The notes under the pieces: generated by a model | The model's database searches: none | The model's input: the letters and a program-made list of their open reading frames with translations, nothing else | Told to the model about the DNA's origin: nothing | Shown here: piece after piece, positions 24,891 to 35,181 of the stretch | How the letters are laid out: every line of letters begins with the position of its first letter | Numbering within the stretch: position 1 is the first letter of the stretch | Program-made: the position numbers and the translations under genes | From: Phytohabitans houttuyneae | Lineage (GTDB): Bacteria; Actinomycetota; Actinomycetes; Mycobacteriales; Micromonosporaceae | Reading direction: 5' to 3' | NCBI RefSeq assembly: GCF_011764425.1 | Contig: NZ_BLPF01000003.1 | Location: 558,001 to 622,000, forward strand | DNA: 64,000 bases

Positions 24891-25739
24891 TTACCGGTGC
24901 TCGTACGGCGGGGCGCTGCCCGCCTTGACCACCTCGACGGGGTCGATGTCCAAGGACCTGCCTCGCGCGGCCGGATCGGGCGATGCCGCGGCCAGCAGCT
25001 TTGTGTAGGGGTGGCGCGGGTCCAGAATGACCTGGTCGGACCGGCCGCGTTCGACGACCCGCCCCCGGTAGAGGACCAGGATGTCGTCGGCGAAATGGCG
25101 GGCGGTGGCCAGGTCGTGGGTGATGTAGAGGATGGCGAGGTCTTGCTCGGCCTGCAGGCGGGCCAGCAGGTTGAGCACATCCAGCCGGATCGAGACGTCC
25201 AACATGGACACGGGCTCGTCCGCGACCACGACGGTCGCGCCGGGCGCCAGCGCGCGGGCGATCGCGACCCGTTGGCGCTGGCCGCCGGAAAGCTCGTGCG
25301 GGCGGCGGTGCGCGATGTCTGCGGCCGGCAGGCTGACCCGCTCGAGCAGGTCCACCACCGCCGACCAGGTCTGCGCGCGTGTCCGGGTGCGGCCATGGAG
25401 CCGTAGCGAGCGGGCCAGGTGGTGGGCGATGGTGTGGAACGGGTTCAGCGAGGCGAACGGGTCCTGGAACACCATCTGCACGTGGTGGCGGTAGGCGCGG
25501 TTGGGGACCGCCACGCCGTCGGCTCCGCGCAGGGTGACCTGGCCGCTGGTGGGTCGCTCCAGGCGGGCGATGATTCTGGCGATCGTGGACTTACCCGATC
25601 CTGACTCGCCGACCAGCGCCACGGTGCGGCCGGGGGTGAGGGTGAACGAGACGTGGTCCACGGCGCGCAGGCGGGTGCGGCGCAGCCCGCCGCGGATGCG
25701 GAAGTCCTTGACCAGGTCGGCAACGTCCAGGGTGGTCAT
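24891..25739 (-). CDS. ABC importer ATP-binding protein (DppF/OppF type)
   Basis: Energises uptake for the four-gene importer. It has Walker A GESGSGKST, Q-loop VFQDPFASLNP, signature LSGGQRQRVAIARAL and Walker B VVVADEPVSMLDVS with the H-loop in ITHDLATARHF. The C-terminal HPYTKLL region is typical of the oligopeptide/nickel branch. Its ATG overlaps the stop of the preceding permease/ATPase gene (ATGA). It is the last gene of the operon and ends six bases from the convergent ROK stop. Confidence 0.93.
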   Translation of the reverse strand: MTTLDVADLVKDFRIRGGLRRTRLRAVDHVSFTLTPGRTVALVGESGSGKSTIARIIARLERPTSGQVTLRGADGVAVPNRAYRHHVQMVFQDPFASLNPFHTIAHHLARSLRLHGRTRTRAQTWSAVVDLLERVSLPAADIAHRRPHELSGGQRQRVAIARALAPGATVVVADEPVSMLDVSIRLDVLNLLARLQAEQDLAILYITHDLATARHFADDILVLYRGRVVERGRSDQVILDPRHPYTKLLAAASPDPAARGRSLDIDPVEVVKAGSAPPYEHR

Positions 25740-27509
25740 GGCGCACCCACCGAGCGCACGAAGGCCCCGGACTCGCCGGTCAGGCTGGGGAAGGAGTGGA
25801 GCAGCCGCCGGGTGTACCGGTGCTGTGGCCGGTCCCGGATCTGTTCGGCGGACGCGTGCTCGACGATCTGGCCGTCGAGCATGATGGCGATCCGGTCGGC
25901 GACCTCCAGCAGCAGCGGCAGGTCATGGGTGATGAACAGGACGGCGAAGCCGAGCTCGCCGCGCAGCCGGAGGATCTGCTGGAGGATGCCGCGCTGCACG
26001 ACCACGTCCAGTGCTGTGGTCGGCTCGTCGAGGATCACGACCTGCGGTTCGAGCAGCAACGCCATGGCGATCATGACCCGTTGCCGCATCCCGCCGGACA
26101 GCTCGTGGGGTAGGAACGCGACCGTCGCGGGTCGACGCCGACCAGCGTGAGCAGCTCAACGCAGCGGGCCTGCCGCGCTTTGCGGGACATGTCCGGCTGG
26201 TGGGTGGCGAGCACGTCCTGCAGCTGTGCCCGGATGGTCAGGACCGGGTTGAGCGCGTTCATGGCTCCCTGGAAGACCATGGACAGCTTCGACCACCGGA
26301 ACGCGCGCAGCTGCTCGGGGTCAGGGCAAGGACGTCGAGATCGCCGTCGACGCGGTCGTGGAAGGTCACGGACCCGGCGGTGACCTCGGCGGGTGGCCAG
26401 TGCAGCCGGTTGACCGCGTACGCGAGGGTGGTCTTGCCGCAGCCCGACTCGCCGGCCAGGCCGAGAATCTCACCCCGCCGCAACGTGAGCGAGACGTCCC
26501 GCACCGCGCGCACCGGCCGTTCGCCCTGGTACGTCACAGACAGGTCCCGCAGGGTGAGGACCGCGTCGTGGCCGGGGCTCAGCGCGGGGGCGGTGGCGGG
26601 TCGGGCCACGGCTCCCACGCGGCGGCGCAGATCCCGCAGCTTCGGGTTGATGATCTCGTCGATACTGAAGTTGACCAGGGCCAGACCGCAGCCGAACAGG
26701 GCGATGACGAGCCCGGGCGGCACGAACCACCACCAGGCTCCGCGCTGTAGGGCGAAGCCGTTCTGCGCGTAGTAGAGCATCGTGCCGAGGGTCGAGGACG
26801 ACGAGGCGCCCAGCCCCAGGAACGACAGGCCGGCCTCGCTGAGGATCGCCGCGATGACCGCGAACACGAACTGGGAAGCCAGCAGCGGCAACAGGTTCGG
26901 CAGGATCTCCACGCCGATGACCCGCCACGGTTTCTCCCCAGCAACCCGGGCGGCCAGCACATAGTCCCGACCTCGCACGGACAGGGTCTGCGCGCGCAGC
27001 ACCCGGGCCGACCCGGCCCAACCGGTGATCGCCAGCACCAGCGCGATTGTCCAGGCACCACGCTGCTCCGGCGGTACGAACGCGGAGATCACGATCACCA
27101 GGGGCAGGCCGGGAATCACCAGCATCACGTTGGAGAACAGCGAGAACGCCTCATCGACCACGCCACCGACGTAGGCGCCGACGATGCCGAACAGCGCCGA
27201 CAGGAACGTGGCCATGACGCCGACCAGCAAGCCGATGTAGAGCGAGCCACGGGTGGCGTAGGCGAGCTGGGCGAGCACGTCCTGACCGGTCTGGGTGGTG
27301 CCGAGCAGATGTCCGCCGCCCGGCGGCGTCAGACCGATGTTGTCGATCCGGTCTGGGTCGCCGACCAGCAGCGGCCCAACCAGACCAAGAACGGTGATGG
27401 TGACGATGAGCGCGGATCCGACGGCGAGCTTCGGTGACCAGCGCGGCACGAGGTTGCGCCAGCCGGCGCTCGGCCGCGGCTCCAACAGGTCAGGGCTGAG
27501 GTTGGTCAT
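25736..27509 (-). CDS. Fused ABC importer permease and ATPase (DppC-DppD type); two frameshifts
   Basis: The N-terminal ~300 residues are a DppC-type permease (TM segments, [13 protein letters not shown], and the EAA-like loop [20 protein letters not shown]). They run directly into a DppD-type ATPase with Walker [30 protein letters not shown] and [13 protein letters not shown]. Fusion of these two subunits is known in actinobacterial oligopeptide-family importers. The ATPase half is broken twice, at GGGG 26317-26320 and GGGG 26107-26110; in each case one extra C on the coding strand restores the conserved sequence ([34 protein letters not shown]). The gene lies between dppB-like and dppF-like genes. 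Confidence 0.9.
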
Positions 27510-27522
27510 TTGACGTTCCGCC

Positions 27523-28512
27523 TCAGCCGCCGGACCGGGTACGGGGGTCGATGATGCCGTAGAGCAGGTCGACGGCCAGGTTGGCGGCGAGCACCGCGAC
27601 CGTGATGACCAGGAAGATGGCCTGCATCAGGGCGTAGTCGTTGTTTTGCACCGCCTGCAGCAGCTTCGACCCGATGCCGGGGTAGGCGAAGACCTGCTCG
27701 GTGACGATCGAACCGGCCACGACGAAGCCGAGGGAGATCGCGAACCCGGCCACCGACGGCAGCACCGCGTTCCGCGCCGCGTACCAGATCATGATGCGTC
27801 GCTCGCGCAGGCCTTTGGCCCGGGCGGTGAGTACGTAGTCCTCGGCCATGGTGGAGACCATCATGTTTCGCGTGCCCAGCAGCCAGCCGCCGATCGAGGA
27901 GATCACGATCGTCAGCGCCGGCAGGATGCCGTGGTAGAGCGCGGAGCCGAGGAACTCGGTGTTCCATCCGGGGGTGAGGACGACGTCGTAGCCGCCGAGG
28001 AGGGGAAACCAGCCCAGCGCCGACCCGAGCACGGCGACCAGGATGAGCGCCAGCCAGAAGTACGGCACCGCGGCGAGCACGGTGGTGGCGGGTACCAGCG
28101 AGTCCAGCCACGTGCCGCGCCGCCACCCCACGAATGCACCCAGCACGGTCCCGGCCAGGACCGCCAGGACCGTCGCGATGCCGACCAGTGCGACGGTCCA
28201 GGGCAGCGAGGTGGCGATGACCGTGGAGACCGGGGTCGGGAAGTCGCTGACCGAGATCCCGAAGTCGCCGCGTACCAGGTTGCCCAGGTAGGACAGGTAC
28301 TGGCGGATCAGCGGCTCGTCCGAGTCGGTGCCGAGCAGCACCTCGTACGCCCGGCGGGCGGACGGGTCGACGCCGCTGCCGCGCTGTTGCAGCTTCGCCA
28401 TGAGGATGTCCACCGGGTCGCCGGGCATCATCCGCGGGATGAAGAAGTTCAGCGTCACCGCGGCCCAGAGGGCGACCAGGTAGAAGGCGAACTTGCGCAG
28501 GTAGTACCGCAT
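27523..28512 (-). CDS. ABC importer permease (DppB/OppB type)
   Basis: A 329-residue permease with about six transmembrane helices. The N-terminal [23 protein letters not shown] and RMMPGDPVD segments are the hallmark of the DppB branch, and the EAA loop is [24 protein letters not shown]. It pairs with the fused permease/ATPase 13 bases downstream to form the membrane channel. The start ATG lies 10 bases after the binding-protein stop, so the operon is tightly packed. Confidence 0.93.
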   Translation of the reverse strand: MRYYLRKFAFYLVALWAAVTLNFFIPRMMPGDPVDILMAKLQQRGSGVDPSARRAYEVLLGTDSDEPLIRQYLSYLGNLVRGDFGISVSDFPTPVSTVIATSLPWTVALVGIATVLAVLAGTVLGAFVGWRRGTWLDSLVPATTVLAAVPYFWLALILVAVLGSALGWFPLLGGYDVVLTPGWNTEFLGSALYHGILPALTIVISSIGGWLLGTRNMMVSTMAEDYVLTARAKGLRERRIMIWYAARNAVLPSVAGFAISLGFVVAGSIVTEQVFAYPGIGSKLLQAVQNNDYALMQAIFLVITVAVLAANLAVDLLYGIIDPRTRSGG

Positions 28513-28522
28513 CGGCCGGGAC

Positions 28523-30208
28523 TCACTTGCCGGCTGGTTTGAGCCGCAGGAAGACCTCCGCGTTGTCGGGGTGCGCCCAGACCGCGGGGAACGCGTACAG
28601 GTCGCCCCCTGACGGCCAGCCGGTGAACTTGGCGTCGTGGTAGACGTTGATCGTGCCCTGGGTGAGGACCGGGATGTACGGCATCGCCTGCTCGACGCGG
28701 GTCTGGATCGCTTCCAGGTGCGGCTGCCGCGCGGCGGCGTCGGCCGGGTTGATTCGCTTGAGGGCGTCCAGTGCCTGGTCGACCTGCTGGTCGGAGAAGC
28801 GGCTGACGTTCGGCCCCGGCTTGGCGCCGACCTTGGCGGTCTGCGCGGTGCTGAAGAAGTAGCTGTAGAGGTAGTAGGGGTCGGGTGCGGGGCCCTGGTA
28901 GAGCGAGTCGATGATCAGCTGGTACTGGCCGCGGTCCTTGGCGTCGACGAACTCGTTCCAGGACAGCTGCTGCGCGGTGAGCTTGATGCCGACCTGCTTG
29001 AGCTGCTGGCCGATGGTGTTCACCGCGGTGATGTAGTCGGTCCAGCCGGAGACCGTCTTCAACGTCAGCGACAGCGGCTTGCCGTCTTTGGCGTAGACGC
29101 CATCAGAGCCCTTGGCGTAGCCGGCGCCCTCCAGAATCTGCTGTGCCCTGACCGTATCCGGCTGCATAGGCGCGGTCCGCTGCCGCAGTTTGCCGGAGAT
29201 GAGCTCACCGTCGCGGTCCGGTAGCAGGAAGCTGGGCGAGACTTCGCTGCCGGTGCCTTCGAAGGCGAGCGCGTTGAGCTGGGTCCGGTCGATCGCGTGG
29301 TAGATCGCCTGACGCACGGCCGGGTCGGTCTGTGGGCCCTGGCAGCCCAGAGCGGCGCTGCTGCAGGTGTACAGCGCGATCTGGTTCACCGGCGTGATCA
29401 CCGACTTGTAGCCGGGGTAGTTCTTCTCGACATCCTTGACATCCGGCACCGGCCCGGTCTGCCAGTCGATCTGGCCGGCCTTGAGTGCGGTGGCTCCGGA
29501 CTGGTTGCCGGACAGCGCGAGGTAGCGGATCTTCTTCACCGCGGGCTCGCCGCCAAAGTAGGACGGGTTCGCCTTCAGCGTGTACGCCTGCGGCTTGAAC
29601 TCCTCCAACAGGTACGGGCCGGTGCCGACCGGATCGGCAACCACGGCGACCGCCGGATCGGCGATATCCTTCCACCTGTGCGCGGGCACGATATATGTCT
29701 TGCCCAGAACCGACGGGCCGTCCACAAACGACGGTTGCTCGAACGTGATGGACACGTGCGTGTCATCGACCGCCGTGGCCCGGCCGGCGTAGCCGGTGCT
29801 GTTCATGCCCTTGTGCTTGCTGATCATGTCGAGGGTGAACACGACGTCGTCGGCGGTGAACTTCTCCCCGTCGGACCACGTCACCCCGTCCCGTAGGGTG
29901 ATCGAGAGCTGGGTGCCGTCCGCGTTCCAGGCGAACTGCGTGCCCAGCCGCGGCGTCGGCTCGTCGTCGCGGACGATGTTGTAGAAAAACAGGGTCTGGA
30001 AGATCGTCCCTGTCCCGCCGATGCTCGTTGGCGCGAACGGGTTGAAATTGATCTGATAGTCCGTGGACTGGCCGGTGTACGCCACCAGCGTGGGAGTCTC
30101 GGCTCCGGCCGACGTGTCTGACGATCCGCACCCCGCGGCTACGACCAGTGCGGCCATCAGGGCGGCTGCGGCGCGCGGACCCGCGCCCGGTTTCTTCGAC
30201 ACCGTCAC
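28523..30208 (-). CDS. Solute-binding lipoprotein of the peptide/oligosaccharide family (family 5)
   Basis: Captures the substrate outside the cell and delivers it to the permease. A lipoprotein signal ends at VVAAGCGSS, so the Cys is lipidated. The mature part follows family 5 layout: SITLRDGVTWSDGEKFTADDVVFTLDMI, YLLEEFKPQAYTLKANPSYFGG, AIYHAIDRTQL and a C-terminal AMPYIPVLTQGTINVY. The GTG start at 30208 has AGGAGG five bases upstream, better than the earlier in-frame candidates. Family 5 proteins also import cello- and manno-oligosaccharides in other bacteria. The neighbours (GH5, beta-mannosidase, ROK) suggest a beta-linked oligosaccharide here rather than a peptide. Confidence 0.9.
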   Translation of the reverse strand: MTVSKKPGAGPRAAAALMAALVVAAGCGSSDTSAGAETPTLVAYTGQSTDYQINFNPFAPTSIGGTGTIFQTLFFYNIVRDDEPTPRLGTQFAWNADGTQLSITLRDGVTWSDGEKFTADDVVFTLDMISKHKGMNSTGYAGRATAVDDTHVSITFEQPSFVDGPSVLGKTYIVPAHRWKDIADPAVAVVADPVGTGPYLLEEFKPQAYTLKANPSYFGGEPAVKKIRYLALSGNQSGATALKAGQIDWQTGPVPDVKDVEKNYPGYKSVITPVNQIALYTCSSAALGCQGPQTDPAVRQAIYHAIDRTQLNALAFEGTGSEVSPSFLLPDRDGELISGKLRQRTAPMQPDTVRAQQILEGAGYAKGSDGVYAKDGKPLSLTLKTVSGWTDYITAVNTIGQQLKQVGIKLTAQQLSWNEFVDAKDRGQYQLIIDSLYQGPAPDPYYLYSYFFSTAQTAKVGAKPGPNVSRFSDQQVDQALDALKRINPADAAARQPHLEAIQTRVEQAMPYIPVLTQGTINVYHDAKFTGWPSGGDLYAFPAVWAHPDNAEVFLRLKPAGK

Positions 30209-30267
30209 GATGTCCTCCTGACCTGCTGCTCGTGGGTGCGCTACGACATGAGCCCGCGCTCCGGTCA

Positions 30268-30287
30268 TTATTAAGTTGGCTAAGTAA
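30268..30287 (-). promoter_or_regulatory. Importer promoter with TTAGCC operator-like dyad
   Basis: On the minus strand TTGACG (30289-30294) is followed 17 bases later by AATAAT, a good promoter. The spacer holds TTACTTAGCCAACTTAATAA, an imperfect inverted repeat (TTACTTAG / TTATTAAG) sharing the TTAGCC core with the GH5 promoter. Binding by the ROK protein here would block RNA polymerase. Confidence 0.55.
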
Positions 30288-30436
30288 CCCGTCAATACTC
30301 AAGACCATGGATTCGATGGCCTGATCGCGGTCGGCTCGCCTACGGCAGACATCGAAGGTGTTGACTTACTTCGGTCGCCTGCGTAAGGATCCTCGTCACC
30401 ACTGGTCCCTGCCGCCAACCGACGAAGAGGGCCTCC

Positions 30437-32899
30437 ATGACGCGCACGACCTTGCACGACGGCTGGCGCCTGCGCGCCGCAGCAGGCCCGATGCCGGACC
30501 TCCTGAGGGAGCGGGACCTGCCCGCTCAGGTGCCCGGCAGCACCCACCTCGACCTGATGGCCGCCGGCCTCATACCGGACCCGTACCTGGACCGCAACGA
30601 GGCGACGCTGACCTGGATGCACCGCGTCGACTGGCAGTACACGACCACCTTCCAGGCGCAGGGGCCGCGACCCGGCGAGCGGGTCGAGCTGGTCTTCGAT
30701 GGCATCGACACGATCGCCACCATCGAACTGAACGGCGACGTGGTAGGCCACACCGCCAACATGCACCGCGGCTACCGGTTCGACGTGCGGCAGTCGCTGC
30801 GCGAAGGCGGCAACGACCTGACCGTGACGCTGAAATCCGCGCTCACCCAAGCCGAGCAGATGCAGGCCCAGCTCGGCTGGCGCCAGCGGGCCTACCCCCA
30901 CCCCTACAACGCCATACGCAAGATGGCCTGCTCCTTTGGCTGGGACTGGGGACCCGACCTGCAGACCGCCGGCCTCTGGAAACCCGTACGCCTGGAACGC
31001 TGGGACACCGCCCGCCTGACCCAGCTGCGCCCCCTCGTCACCGTTGACGCCGACGGCACCGGCCGCATCGACGTACACCTCGAACTGGACCGCGCCGCGG
31101 ACCGCGACTACACCGCGGTGATAACCGTCGGCGACGCCGAGGAACGGGCGACGGTATCCGGCGACATCGCGCACGTCACCGTCCTCGTGCCGGACGCGCG
31201 GCTGTGGTGGCCGGTCGGCTACGGCGACCAGCCGCTCTACGAGCTGACCGTCACGCTCCTGGCCGACGGCGAAGCGGTGGACACCCACCGGCGCCGGATC
31301 GGTTTCCGCACCGTCACCGTCGACACCGAACCGGACGAGACCGGTACGCCGTTCACCTTCGTCGTCAACGGCAGGCGCGTATTCGCCAAGGGCGCCAACT
31401 GGATCCCGGACGACCACTTCCTCACCCGGGTCACCCGCGAGCGGCTCGAACGCCGGATCGGCCAGGCCGTCCACGCGAACATGAACATGCTGCGGGTCTG
31501 GGGCGGCGGCATCTACGAAACAGACGACTTCTACGACGTCTGCGACGAACGCGGTGTGCTGGTCTGGCAGGACTTCCCCTTCGCGTGCGCCTTCTACGCC
31601 GAGGAGGAGCCCTTGCGCGGCGAGGTCGAGGCCGAAGCACGGGAGAACATCACCCGGCTCGTCGCCCACCCTTCTCTCGTGCTGTGGAACGGCAACAACG
31701 AGAACCTCCCCGCTCACGCCGACTGGGGCTGGCAAGACGGCCTACAGGGGCGCACCTGGGGGATCGGCTACTACACCGAACTGCTGCCCAAGATTGTCGC
31801 CGAACTCGACCCCACCCGCCCATACGCGCCCGGCAGCCCGTACAGCCCCGACGACCTGCCACCCAACGACGCTCACCACGGCACCCGCCACGAATGGGAC
31901 GTCTGGAACGTCGTCGACTACACCCACTACCGCGACCACATTCCACGGTTCTGCGCCGAGTTCGGCTTCCAGGGCCCACCCACCTGGGCGACCCTCACCC
32001 GATGGATCCACGACGAGCCGTTGACGCCCACGTCACCGGCCTTCCTGCTCCACCAGAAGGCCGACGACGGCAACGGCAAGCTTCACCGTGGCCTCGCACC
32101 CCACCTGCCGGTCCCCGTCGACTTCGAGTCGTGGCACTGGGCGACCCAGCTCAACCAGGCTCGCGCGGTGGCATTCGGCATCGAACACTTCCGCTCCTGG
32201 TGGCCGCGAACCGCGGGAGCCCTCGTCTGGCAGCTCAACGACTGCTGGCCAGTCACCTCATGGTCCGCTGTGGACAGCGACGAACGCCCCAAACCCCTCT
32301 ACTACGCGGTAAAGCACGCCTTCGCGCCCCGGCTGCTGACCATCCAACCCCGCCAGGGAAGGCCCACACTGGTCGCGGTGAACGACCACGACCAGCCATG
32401 GACCGGTACCGTCCTCGCGACGAGGCAGACCCTCGCCGGCGACATGCTGGCCACCGCCGAGCTGTCACTCCACGTGCCACCCCGCTCCACCGCCCTGCTG
32501 GATCTGGCCGACGACCTACTCAAACCCACCGACCCGAGACGAGAAGTGCTGGTCGCGACAGCCGGCGATGCCCATACCCACCACTTGTTCGCCGAGGACC
32601 GCGATCTCGCCTACAACCCGGTGCCCTTCACCGCCAGGGTCACGCCTGTGGCCGGCGGCTACCGGGTCGATGTGCGGGCCACCTCGTACGCCCGGGACAT
32701 CGCCTTGCTGGCGGACAAGGTCGCGCCCGACGCGGTGGTCGACGACATGCTCATCTCCCTGCCGGCAGGGAGAACCCACACCTTCCTCGTACGCACGACA
32801 GCGACCCTCGACCAAGCGTCCACTTTGGTGCATCCACACGTGTTGCGCTGTGCCAATACAGTGGCTCAGGCCGCATCCAGTGGGACATCGTCGTTTTGA
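30437..32899 (+). CDS. Cytoplasmic GH2 beta-mannosidase
   Basis: Releases mannose from the non-reducing end of imported beta-manno-oligosaccharides. The 820-residue protein has no signal peptide. The order is an N-terminal sugar-binding jelly roll (DGWRLRAAAG, PGSTHLDLMAAGLIPDPY), an immunoglobulin-like domain, a TIM barrel and a C-terminal beta domain. The acid/base is Glu422 in WNGNNEN and the nucleophile Glu508 in FCAEFGFQG, both in the contexts usual for beta-mannosidases. It diverges from the importer operon across about 230 bases that contain the candidate ROK operator, which argues for co-regulation. Confidence 0.93.
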   Translation: MTRTTLHDGWRLRAAAGPMPDLLRERDLPAQVPGSTHLDLMAAGLIPDPYLDRNEATLTWMHRVDWQYTTTFQAQGPRPGERVELVFDGIDTIATIELNGDVVGHTANMHRGYRFDVRQSLREGGNDLTVTLKSALTQAEQMQAQLGWRQRAYPHPYNAIRKMACSFGWDWGPDLQTAGLWKPVRLERWDTARLTQLRPLVTVDADGTGRIDVHLELDRAADRDYTAVITVGDAEERATVSGDIAHVTVLVPDARLWWPVGYGDQPLYELTVTLLADGEAVDTHRRRIGFRTVTVDTEPDETGTPFTFVVNGRRVFAKGANWIPDDHFLTRVTRERLERRIGQAVHANMNMLRVWGGGIYETDDFYDVCDERGVLVWQDFPFACAFYAEEEPLRGEVEAEARENITRLVAHPSLVLWNGNNENLPAHADWGWQDGLQGRTWGIGYYTELLPKIVAELDPTRPYAPGSPYSPDDLPPNDAHHGTRHEWDVWNVVDYTHYRDHIPRFCAEFGFQGPPTWATLTRWIHDEPLTPTSPAFLLHQKADDGNGKLHRGLAPHLPVPVDFESWHWATQLNQARAVAFGIEHFRSWWPRTAGALVWQLNDCWPVTSWSAVDSDERPKPLYYAVKHAFAPRLLTIQPRQGRPTLVAVNDHDQPWTGTVLATRQTLAGDMLATAELSLHVPPRSTALLDLADDLLKPTDPRREVLVATAGDAHTHHLFAEDRDLAYNPVPFTARVTPVAGGYRVDVRATSYARDIALLADKVAPDAVVDDMLISLPAGRTHTFLVRTTATLDQASTLVHPHVLRCANTVAQAASSGTSSF

Positions 32900-33752
32900 C
32901 GCACCTTGCGGGAGTTGTACGCCCGGCCAGGCGTCATGATTCGTGATCTGACCGAGAGCAGCTGGAGATCATCGACCTCGTCGCCGAACGCGTGCAAAGC
33001 CTGGGCGGCGTGCGCGGAAGAAGTCTCCGCATGCTGTCGCGACTGCTCGTGTTGCTGGACCTCTCGCGAGGGCCGAGCCGACAGCGGGGTCCCGGTCATC
33101 CAGCCGGCTCCTGGCCTGCCATCCCGGGAGGCCCTGATCCGTCGCGGTCTTGGTGCGCGTGTTGGCGATGTCGGGAGTAACCTGTAGCGTACGTGCGCCG
33201 TAACAGGTCGGCGCTACCGTACATGTCAGGCCGGCGGCTCCTCCCAACGGGGAGGTCGCTTCGCAGGCCGGTGGGCCCGGACTTCGCCCGCTCACGCGTC
33301 ACCATCATGTGTAGACAGCGGCGAGGACACCATGACTTGCATCCCGTAATCCTTGAGGCTCCACATTGGCGCGGTTTGCCATGTCGGCGAGGACACTGGT
33401 CGCCGCGGTGGAGGCGGTCGACCTGCATTCGTGGCTGTGGGCGCCGCCTACGGCAACCAGCAGGGTGTGCCGGCACGACGGGCGATGCCCGCCGGTCAGC
33501 CCGAAATTTCCGGCAGCGTCTGGCTCTGACCGAGTCCGGGCGTCGCCGACGCTGGCCGGACAGGACGGAGTTCGCTGTCCCGTTCGGACCTGGGCTGGGC
33601 ATCATCGGCCGGTGCGGCCCCAGTCGGCGTCCGTGCGGACCAGTTCTCGCCGCCTCGACCCTGCGGCACAACCAGCGCCCTCGGTGCTTCAGCAGAGGCG
33701 CCGCTCCGGCCGGGCACGCCTGCGGGGTGTCCCCTAGAGAGCGTTGACCAGC
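32900..33752. other. About 850 bases without a convincing gene
   Basis: Open frames exist on both strands but have random-looking composition, no ribosome-binding sites and no recognisable motifs. A short direct repeat (GGCGAGGACAC near 33321 and 33387) is the only structure noticed. It may be eroded coding DNA. Confidence 0.5.
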
Positions 33753-34775
33753 ATGATCGTTCTCACCGAGCCATCTACGATCGCGGCCGCCGCCTATCCC
33801 GCCAGGCCCCGCTTCACGACCGCGCACACGGGCACCGCGTCAGGACGCGGCCAACCGGTCGGCGCGCCTGTGGGCAGCGGGCAGCTGCCGCGCCACCGCG
33901 ACGCCCCATCGGCCGACGATCCCGACCGCGCCGAACTCTGCGTTCCACCTGCCTCAGTGGTGGCAGATCCGGACTCGACTGTCGACACCCGGCCGCTTTA
34001 CCAGAGCGACCCGGTCGACGTTGACGGCTACCGGTTGGTGTCGCGTCTCGGGGTTGGCGGGATGGCGGACGTCTTCTACGCGGTGGCGCCCACCGGTGAG
34101 CCGGTCGCGGTCAAGCTCCTGCGCAACGTTGACGGGGTTGCCGAGGCATGCCTGCGTGAATTCCTGCTGGCGTCTGCCGTCGATCCGGACTGCACCGCAC
34201 CGGCACTCGGGCACGGCGTGTCCACGGCGGGCGCTTACCTGGTGACGGCTCATCTTCCGGGCTACCGGAGCGGCGCCACGTTGGTGGGCGGGCCGCCGCC
34301 GGCTCAGCGGCTGTGGACGCTTGGAGGGGTGCTGGCCCGGACGCTTGCTGCGATACATGACAAGGGCATCGTGCACTGCGATGTGAAGCCGGCGAACCTG
34401 CTGGTCCGGGACGACGACGTTCGCATCATCGACTTCGGAATCGCCCGGTACGTTGGCGAGCGGTGCGGTGTTGACGGGATCGTGCAGTACAGCCGTGGCT
34501 GGGCCGCACCGGAACAGCTGCGTACCGGCCCAGCCACGCGAGCGGTGGACGTCTTCGCGTGGGGTTGCCTACTCGCCTACCTGGCCTGCGGTGTCCACCC
34601 ATTCGCCAGCCGCAGTGAGCAGGAGTGGATCCTGCGGGTCCAGTCGGCGCAACCAGATCTGTTCGGGCTGCCGGCGGGACTGGATGAGCTGATCCTGCGG
34701 GCATTGGCCCGCGACCCAGGCGACCGGCCCAGCGCCGGCGAACTGGTCTCGATCTGCCGGACGCGGGGTGTTTGA
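33753..34775 (+). CDS. Soluble serine/threonine protein kinase with HCD in place of HRD
   Basis: An unstructured, Pro/Ala-rich N-terminal extension of about 90 residues precedes a compact Hanks-type kinase domain. It has the Gly loop LGVGGMADVFYA, catalytic Lys in PVAVKLL, catalytic loop HCDVKPANLL, DFGIAR and APEQL. The catalytic loop has Cys where most family members have Arg (HRD), as in some RD-negative kinases, while Asp and Lys are kept. There is no transmembrane or sensor domain after the kinase, unlike PknB-type receptors. An ATG at 33753 is preferred; a TTG nine bases earlier is possible. No partner gene is adjacent. Confidence 0.85.
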   Translation: MIVLTEPSTIAAAAYPARPRFTTAHTGTASGRGQPVGAPVGSGQLPRHRDAPSADDPDRAELCVPPASVVADPDSTVDTRPLYQSDPVDVDGYRLVSRLGVGGMADVFYAVAPTGEPVAVKLLRNVDGVAEACLREFLLASAVDPDCTAPALGHGVSTAGAYLVTAHLPGYRSGATLVGGPPPAQRLWTLGGVLARTLAAIHDKGIVHCDVKPANLLVRDDDVRIIDFGIARYVGERCGVDGIVQYSRGWAAPEQLRTGPATRAVDVFAWGCLLAYLACGVHPFASRSEQEWILRVQSAQPDLFGLPAGLDELILRALARDPGDRPSAGELVSICRTRGV

Positions 34776-35181
34776 CGCCGTATCGGTAGCCGATGCCTGG
34801 CTCGAGACGCGGAACGGGTGACGTCCCTCGACGACGGGCCTGGACACCCGGCGGCTGGGCGTCACCCACGTGCCGGTGTTGTTCCTGCCTGAGGTGCGGC
34901 GCGGGAGCTGTCGGTGCGGTTGTTTCGGCCTGAAGGCGGGTCCGGTCCAGATGACCGGTCGGCAAGTCATCGCGCAAGCACAGCAGCTGCTCGGTGGTGG
35001 CGGGCGTGTCAGCCGGTTGCTGGTGCCGGGCTGGTGCTCGCCGGCGACGTGCACGAGGCCCTCGACCTGGCGCGTCGCGGGGAACATCCAACGCAGCTCG
35101 CCGGGCGGCGTCCAGCCCGCGACGCCGCCGGCCCCGGGGTCCTCGTGCCATGGCTTGTGCGCGACGCCGGCGATCTGACCG
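34776..35181. other. About 400 bases between convergent genes, nothing recognised
   Basis: No credible coding frame is seen, nor a strong terminator, between the kinase and the penicillin-acylase-family gene. Confidence 0.5.

Noticed and set aside
33193-33827. Overlapping open frames on both strands upstream of the kinase.
   Set aside because: No ribosome-binding site or motif; the residue composition is that of random high-GC DNA.
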